Assembly: GCF_910592395.1 (NCBI RefSeq)
Contig: NC_088321.1
Location: 1,986,001 to 2,050,000, forward strand
Reading direction: 5' to 3'
DNA length: 64,000 nt
Origin: Lineus longissimus
Taxonomy: Eukaryota; Nemertea; Pilidiophora; Heteronemertea; Lineidae
Shown: in pieces, positions 60,601 to 64,000 of the stretch
Position numbering within the stretch: the stretch's first letter is position 1
Layout: the number at the start of each line of letters is the position of its first letter
Position numbers and translations under genes: made by a program
Notes under the pieces: model-generated
Database searches by the model: none
Seen by the model: the letters and a program-made list of their open reading frames with translations, nothing else
Told to the model about the DNA's origin: nothing

Positions 60601-62515
60601 CACGAGTTCCCGTTAAGCTGTGATCATGTCTTCTCTCTGATAGATAATAGAGTAGCATTATCAGTCCCAAACGAGTTCATCTAGGGAGGTTCTACTGAAT
60701 AAATGTTGAAGTTTTTTACTCGCTTTTAACTCTTGCACTTTACTTTTGAACCATGCTGTTCAGCTTTCGTGTAGAGCATTGGAAATGGTGAAATATTGTC
60801 ATCCGAAGACATCCACAGCCATTTTTTTCAAGATTTTGTGAAATTTTATGCAAATTTGGCATGCATTAATATGTAATTTAGCATTTAGGCCACCCTCTAA
60901 CAGTAATTTCAATTAGATTTTCATTTTTGCTGCGAGATCTTTTGACAATTATCTGTTATAGTGAAATGGTACCTAAACCTGTCTGATTTTACAGTTAAAG
61001 GGTAACTCGTGTCAAATTTCACCATATAATGTTTTAGCTGTTTTTGACAAATGACTACGTCACTTTCTCATAAATCGGTAAGGTTTTCGAATCGAAATGC
61101 ACATGGTTTAATTCCGCCCGGACGGCTCGCTTCGATGCCGTTTTCGTTGATGACGTCACAACATGAACATTTTCGCGGTCGCGGTGGTTTACATTCAGCG
61201 ATTTTATAATAAATCGAATCAAAAATGGAAAATTTGAGCTTTACATTTGTGATCAACAATTAAAAACGGACGTATTACCGCAAAGTTGTAAATCACATCA
61301 TAGTATCACTTTAACAGTAGGACAAAGAAGTCATCAGTTGAGAAAAAGTCCCCCTAAACAGTGACATTTTCCATTCCAGTCTCTCCGTCCTGCTCTTCTA
61401 AACGTTCGCGAGATGTGCTACAGAATAAGCGACATGGGCCTCTGCAAGGTCGAGAAAGGTCACACGTACTCTTTGAGCGAATTCCGCGAAGCGCAGTTCG
61501 AACAATTAAACGAAGTCGCCGGGCGTTTGACGGAATTCCGCGAACTGGTGAAAGAAGTCGTCCGGAGCGCCTGCAGGACAGCGCTCTTGGAAGCCGGATT
61601 CACGCCGGACGATTACTTCTACGACGGCGGTGAGAGTCCGGGGATGTATGGCGAGGCACCCGGGACGGCGTCGAGTTATTTGATGAATTCAAATTACGAT
61701 TTGGATATTTACGGCGAGGCGCCCGATAAGATGACGTACACGGAGCAGGCGAATAAACGCACGCACTGCAAGAGGCTCACGTGGTAAGACGATGTTATTG
61801 TGTTTCGTGTTTTTCTGCGTGTTATTTTTTCTAAGAATATTTTTGGTTGGATACTGATGTACCATGCTAGAAATTCAGTTGCAAACCATTCAAGGTCAAA
61901 AATTGAGAAGAAAAAAATTTGAAGCGATTTTTTTTTTGGCAAATGCTTATAATATGCATGATATACAGTGGAACCTCTCTATTAAGGACACCCTTGGGAC
62001 TGACAAGTACTGTCCTTAATAGAGAGGTGTCCTGATTATCAAGGTCAAATTGAATGGAAGCAACCAATTGGGACCAAAACTAGTGTCCTTAATAGAGAGG
62101 TGTCTGTTAAGGGTGGTTCCACGGTACACTTGAACCTCCAGAAAATGCTTCACGGGGGTAAAAAACCTGGAAACAAATCTCTTTTTTGTAATTTTGGCCC
62201 CACCTAATAAAATTTTGGGTGCACACTCCGTTAAACAATGAGTATTTAGTGTGATTGAGAGGCCTTTCAATTACGTGGAGACCTCTACACGCTGTATTTT
62301 TTTAGCCTATTTTGGGGACATGTTTTTTAGCTTAATTTGGGGACATTTCATTACGCCAATTTGCCTGAACAGTGACGTCATAAATCAAAGTTAGTGACCG
62401 ATATCACCACATACACCTGAAAAATCATAATTTTAGGGTAAAACTATAAAATTAGGCCATTTGGATGAGATTTGGTTATGTTAGGGGTCAAAAAACGCTT
62501 CAGGGGGGTCATATT

Positions 62516-62546
<31 letters not shown>

Positions 62547-63714
62547 CCTAATTTGGGGACATCCTGTACGGCCTTCACCGTTATACAGTGTAGGAATCAT
62601 GTAATTGAGAGGCCTGGTCGTCTGATATTTTCGATCTTCTTTCCACAGTTTCATCCGATTGGCCGACTACCTCATCGTGAACACGATGCACGTCCTGGCC
62701 GTCAACTCCGTCTCCACGCTCCTCAACTACCTGACCGAGCAGCTCCAGAACACGCCGACGCTGGCGGACATACAGGCAGACATGGCGCCGCCGGTGGAGA
62801 ATGACGACGAGGATGACGACGAAAAAGTCGCAAAAACGAAAGAGGAAAAAATGAAAGAGGAGGACAAGGTTGGTCAAAATAAAAATTGGAATGAGTTTTT
62901 TTCTCAATGAATTTTAAAAAGCGTCAGATATTTTGGCAGCATTTGCATTCTAAAATGCAAAAGGTCCAACAGATTGTATTTTACGCGCCGGTCACCGATC
63001 CAAAGGTTGACCGCGCTCAACGTTGCTTAACTTCCACTCTGGGGCCAACGCGTCAACCACTGGGCCATAAAGGAATTCCCTTATGGCCGGCGGGTTAAGC
63101 CGTGCCTTAAACCTGGGGGTCCCCCCTTCGGACAGAGATGGATCGTCCTTGATCCTACTTAGCGCTTCATGCGCCTCAGTACCGAACTACAAATCCAGAG
63201 CTCGCATCGCGTGGGAAGGTCTGCCAGATGTATTGTACGCGCCGGTCACCGATCCAAAGGTTGACCGCTCTCAACGTTGCTTTACTTCCACTCTGGGGCC
63301 AACGCGCCAACCACTGGGCCATAAAGGAATTCCCTCATGGCCGGCGGGTTAAGCCGTGCCATATACCTGGGGGTACTATACACAGTTTATCCATTTGTGG
63401 CGAGAAGAATATCATGAATATTAATTTTACCCCGAAATGCAAATTTTTCCTGTATCAAAGTTTGACGATTTTCAACTTTTCTGGCCGTCGAGTTTTAATT
63501 CATCTTTGCAACTTTTCTCTCAGGAAGAGGATGAAATTCCCCAGCTTCCACCCCTCTACATCTCAGAGTTCATCCTGGAGCCGATGCAGCTAACCTTCTC
63601 CCCCGATGAGGATGAATTCCATGAGGGCCTACAGGAGGTCATCAAGCGATTTCAAGAGGCTGTGCTCTCTGTGGAGAATTTGGTACCAGATACATACTTC
63701 GACGCATTCACCAG
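54419..63714 (+). CDS. DNAH6: Axonemal dynein heavy chain 6, N-terminal part (runs off window)
   Basis: Eight exons (54419-54646, 55089-55298, 57738-58003, 58642-58789, 59559-59681, 61380-61783, 62649-62868, 63524-63714) join in phase at GT-AG sites and give 596 residues. The sequence is the N-terminal stem of a dynein heavy chain, ahead of the linker and AAA ring. Conserved blocks are LEPLPVLQSYQ, PAEIIKIIRENPKVGFLYLS, FRLFRKWKAFSVWRKNV, RLTCFIRLADYLIVNTMHVL and SVENLVPDTYFDAFT, which I match to DNAH6 better than to other single-headed inner-arm chains. DNAH6 chains are about 4,100 residues, so some 85% lies beyond the right edge. The product is a ciliary/flagellar inner-arm motor. The start ATG follows an acceptor, so a 5' untranslated exon is expected. 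Intron sequence is mostly MITEs and SINEs. Confidence 0.88.
54865..55042. mobile_element. Pogo-like MITE in DNAH6 intron 1
   Basis: CAGTAGAACCTCTC to GAGGTTCTACTG, with TA at both ends. Confidence 0.88.
55089..55298 (+). CDS. DNAH6: DNAH6 coding exon 2
   Basis: TCTCTCTTTCAG to AACAG|GTTCGC, 70 codons, phase 0. PVLQSYQGRNQPVYIH matches the DNAH6 N-terminus. Confidence 0.85.
55327..55503. mobile_element. Pogo-like MITE in DNAH6 intron 2
   Basis: CAGTAGTACCTCCC to GGAGGTTCTGCTG, with TA at both ends. Confidence 0.88.
55551..55913 (+). mobile_element. 5S-rRNA-like SINE, 118-bp tandem array
   Basis: Three units of exactly 118 bp share GGCACGGCTTAACCCGCCG, TGGCCCAGTGCTTGGCGC (A-box-like) and GAAGTTAAGCAACGTTGAGC, the last resembling the 5S rRNA internal promoter start (GAAGCTAAGCAGGG). 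The array continues after an inserted element at 56,857-57,095, where one unit keeps the full 5S-like end TTTGGATCGGTGACCGGC. Confidence 0.75.
55914..56856. mobile_element. 943-bp TIR element with 9-bp target duplication
   Basis: Perfect 26-bp TIRs begin CAAGGAGGATACCGCGG and end GTGACGTCAC. TGGCACGGC flanks both sides (55,905-55,913 and 56,857-56,865), and outside these the SINE array is continuous. A 9-bp duplication suits a Mutator-like element. No ORF over about 90 codons is present, so it is non-autonomous. Confidence 0.8.
56857..57095 (+). mobile_element. 5S-rRNA-like SINE array, right part
   Basis: About two further units. The last has a deletion in the A-box region but carries the complete promoter-like end GCGGTCAACCTTTGGATCGG / TGACCGGC. 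Confidence 0.75.
57096..57737. other. DNAH6 intron 2, unique part
   Basis: It holds a poly-T run (about 57,358-57,375) and AT-rich sequence. No other feature is seen. Confidence 0.5.
57738..58003 (+). CDS. DNAH6: DNAH6 coding exon 3
   Basis: GCATTACAG to CTCAA|GTAAGT, phase 0 to 2. It ends with the conserved IIKIIRENPKVGFLYLSPAV block. Confidence 0.88.
58011..58245. mobile_element. Highly diverged pogo-like MITE relics
   Basis: Two partial segments keep AGAGGTGTCCTGATTAATGA-type and GTCAAATTGAGTGGAA core motifs. Confidence 0.55.
58246..58641. repeat. Direct repeat in DNAH6 intron 3
   Basis: The segment GACCCACTGAACACCTGTGG ... TTGAGCAAAG ... ATTCTATTATATAAAAA recurs about 110 bp later with GTCACGCCGCAAAAAAAT. 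It is an AT-rich tandem duplication. Confidence 0.6.
58642..58789 (+). CDS. DNAH6: DNAH6 coding exon 4
   Basis: CATTTCCCCAG to GGAAG|GTATGT, phase 2 to 0. NHENINKSDYLTIS and RWEQEYLYFQKL are conserved. Confidence 0.88.
58955..59132. mobile_element. Pogo-like MITE in DNAH6 intron 4
   Basis: CAGTAGAACC to GAGGTTCTACTG, with TA at both ends. Confidence 0.88.
59176..59532. mobile_element. Pogo-like MITE, internally expanded
   Basis: The left terminus is slightly degenerate (AGAGTAGAACC). About 11 units of CTTAATAGAGAGGTTGTC and the variant GAGATGGTGTCCTTAATA enlarge the right half. It ends GTGGTTCCGCTG plus TA, only 26 bp before exon 5. Confidence 0.85.
59559..59681 (+). CDS. DNAH6: DNAH6 coding exon 5
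   Basis: CTGTTTTCAG to CCCG|GTGAGT, 41 codons, phase 0. FRKWKAFSVWRKNV and NENLFIVNP are conserved. Confidence 0.9.
59682..60261. other. DNAH6 intron 5, no feature assigned
   Basis: Contains clustered GACGTCA motifs at 59,845-59,900 (TGTGACGTCATGACGTCAGC) but no recognised element. Confidence 0.45.
60262..60612. mobile_element. TTAA-flanked element, family copy 2
   Basis: TTAA at 60,258-60,261 and 60,613-60,616. The orientation is opposite to copies 1 and 3. Confidence 0.8.
60613..60998. other. DNAH6 intron 5, spacer with MITE relic
   Basis: GTCCCAAACGAGTTCATC and GGAGGTTCTACTG at 60,663-60,698 are the terminal relic of a pogo-like MITE. Confidence 0.5.
60999..61310. mobile_element. TTAA-flanked element, family copy 3
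   Basis: TTAA at 60,995-60,998 and 61,311-61,314. It is shorter than copy 1 because of small internal deletions. Confidence 0.8.
61380..61783 (+). CDS. DNAH6: DNAH6 coding exon 6
   Basis: CCATTCCAG to ACGTG|GTAAGA, phase 0 to 2. It runs from SLRPALLNVREMCYRI to MTYTEQANKRTHCKRLT. Confidence 0.9.
61966..62124. mobile_element. Pogo-like MITE in DNAH6 intron 6
   Basis: CAGTGGAACCTCTC to GGTGGTTCCACGG, with TA at both ends. Confidence 0.85.
62125..62648. other. DNAH6 intron 6, spacer
   Basis: Contains a poly-A run (62,520-62,546) preceded by GGGGTCAAAAAACGCTTCAG, similar to the interior of the foldback at 47,759-47,992. Nothing coding. Confidence 0.45.
62649..62868 (+). CDS. DNAH6: DNAH6 coding exon 7
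   Basis: TTTCCACAG to ACAAG|GTTGGT, phase 2 to 0. FIRLADYLIVNTMHVL, then an acidic/basic tail (DDEDDDEKVAKTKEE). Confidence 0.9.
62979..63375 (-). mobile_element. 5S-rRNA-like SINE, inverted two-copy array
   Basis: On the minus strand both copies read A-box-like TGGCCCAGTGGTTGGCGCG, then AAGCAACGTTGAG, then TTTGGATCGGTGACCGGCGC. Between them is a tail segment with ACGCGATGCGAGCTCTGG and TTTGTAGTTCGGTACTGAGG. This gives the longest view of the repeat unit (about 245 bp). Confidence 0.75.
63524..63714 (+). CDS. DNAH6: DNAH6 coding exon 8
   Basis: TTTTCTCTCAG to ACCAG|GTAAGT, phase 0 to 2. It contains SVENLVPDTYFDAFT. The next exon is outside the window. Confidence 0.9.
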
Positions 63715-63789
63715 GTAAGTTTTGTGGTATTTGGCATGAGTAGGTTTCCTTTGGGTTGTCTGGTTTCCTCCTACTTATATTACAATCTC

Positions 63790-64000
63790 CCAATATTGTC
63801 CTGGTTGCCGCAAATTGCATGGAAACAACCAATTTTTTTGGTCAAAACTAATGTCCTTAATAGAGAGGTTGTTCTCAATAGAGAGGTTGTCCTTAATAGA
63901 GAGGTTGTCCTTAATAGAGAGGTTGTCCTTATAAAGAGGTTGTCCTTAATAGAGAGATTGTCCTTAATAGAGAGGTTGTCCTTAATAGAGAGGTTGTCCT
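63790..64000. mobile_element. Pogo-like MITE, cut by the window edge
   Basis: The core CATGGAAACAACCAATTT is followed by at least seven 18-bp CTTAATAGAGAGGTTGTC units up to the last base. The left terminus is missing. Confidence 0.8.

Overview
The window is animal genomic DNA. It has GT-AG introns and large single-exon blocks, and most of the sequence between exons is made of tandem repeats, small inverted-repeat transposons and SINEs. I cannot name the species. A marine invertebrate, perhaps a lophotrochozoan, fits the repeat style, but this is only an impression.

Three host genes can be assembled from ORFs that join in phase at good splice sites. (1) Plus strand, 2.4-13.7 kb: a four-exon gene for a protein of about 2,867 residues. 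It has a Ser/Thr/Pro repeat N-terminus, a coiled-coil exon, a 6.66-kb exon rich in repeats and basic/RG/RS segments, and two C2H2 zinc fingers near the C-terminus. I recognise no named orthologue. (2) Minus strand, 43.3-27.1 kb: tropomodulin (tmod), the actin pointed-end cap, in seven coding exons giving about 349 residues, the usual family length. (3) Plus strand, from 54.4 kb off the right edge: the first eight coding exons (about 596 residues) of an axonemal dynein heavy chain, best matched to DNAH6.

The tmod introns contain the most striking feature. An apparently intact DNA transposon of about 3.8 kb (36,230-40,023), probably Kolobok superfamily, is inserted with a clean TTAA duplication inside an older pogo/Tigger-like MITE. 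It encodes a 611-residue DDE-type transposase and, divergently, a 204-residue acidic Cys-containing protein. Tmod also carries several tandem duplications of its own exon edges: extra start-codon/splice-acceptor units, extra exon-3 copies, a run of degenerate exon-4 copies and a second copy of the last exon.

Repeat layout: 0-2 kb, a MITE and a 21-bp minisatellite with an inverted satellite arm. 3.6-5.1 kb, intronic 48-bp array, MITEs and a tRNA-like sequence. 13.7-26.9 kb, intergenic arrays (18, 21, about 117, 110 and about 181 bp), a tRNA-derived SINE and TTAA elements. 27.5-35.5 kb, arrays of 44, about 201 and 73 bp, two of them capped by terminal inverted repeats, plus a Harbinger-like foldback and a LINE 3' end. 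40-44 kb, MITEs, a 65-bp array and foldbacks. 44-54 kb, intergenic SINE copies, a GAC microsatellite repeat and a pair of inverted GGCGAA arrays. 55-63 kb, dynein introns with pogo-like MITEs, 5S-rRNA-like SINE arrays and a 943-bp element with a 9-bp target duplication. About twenty copies of the pogo-like MITE family are spread across the window.
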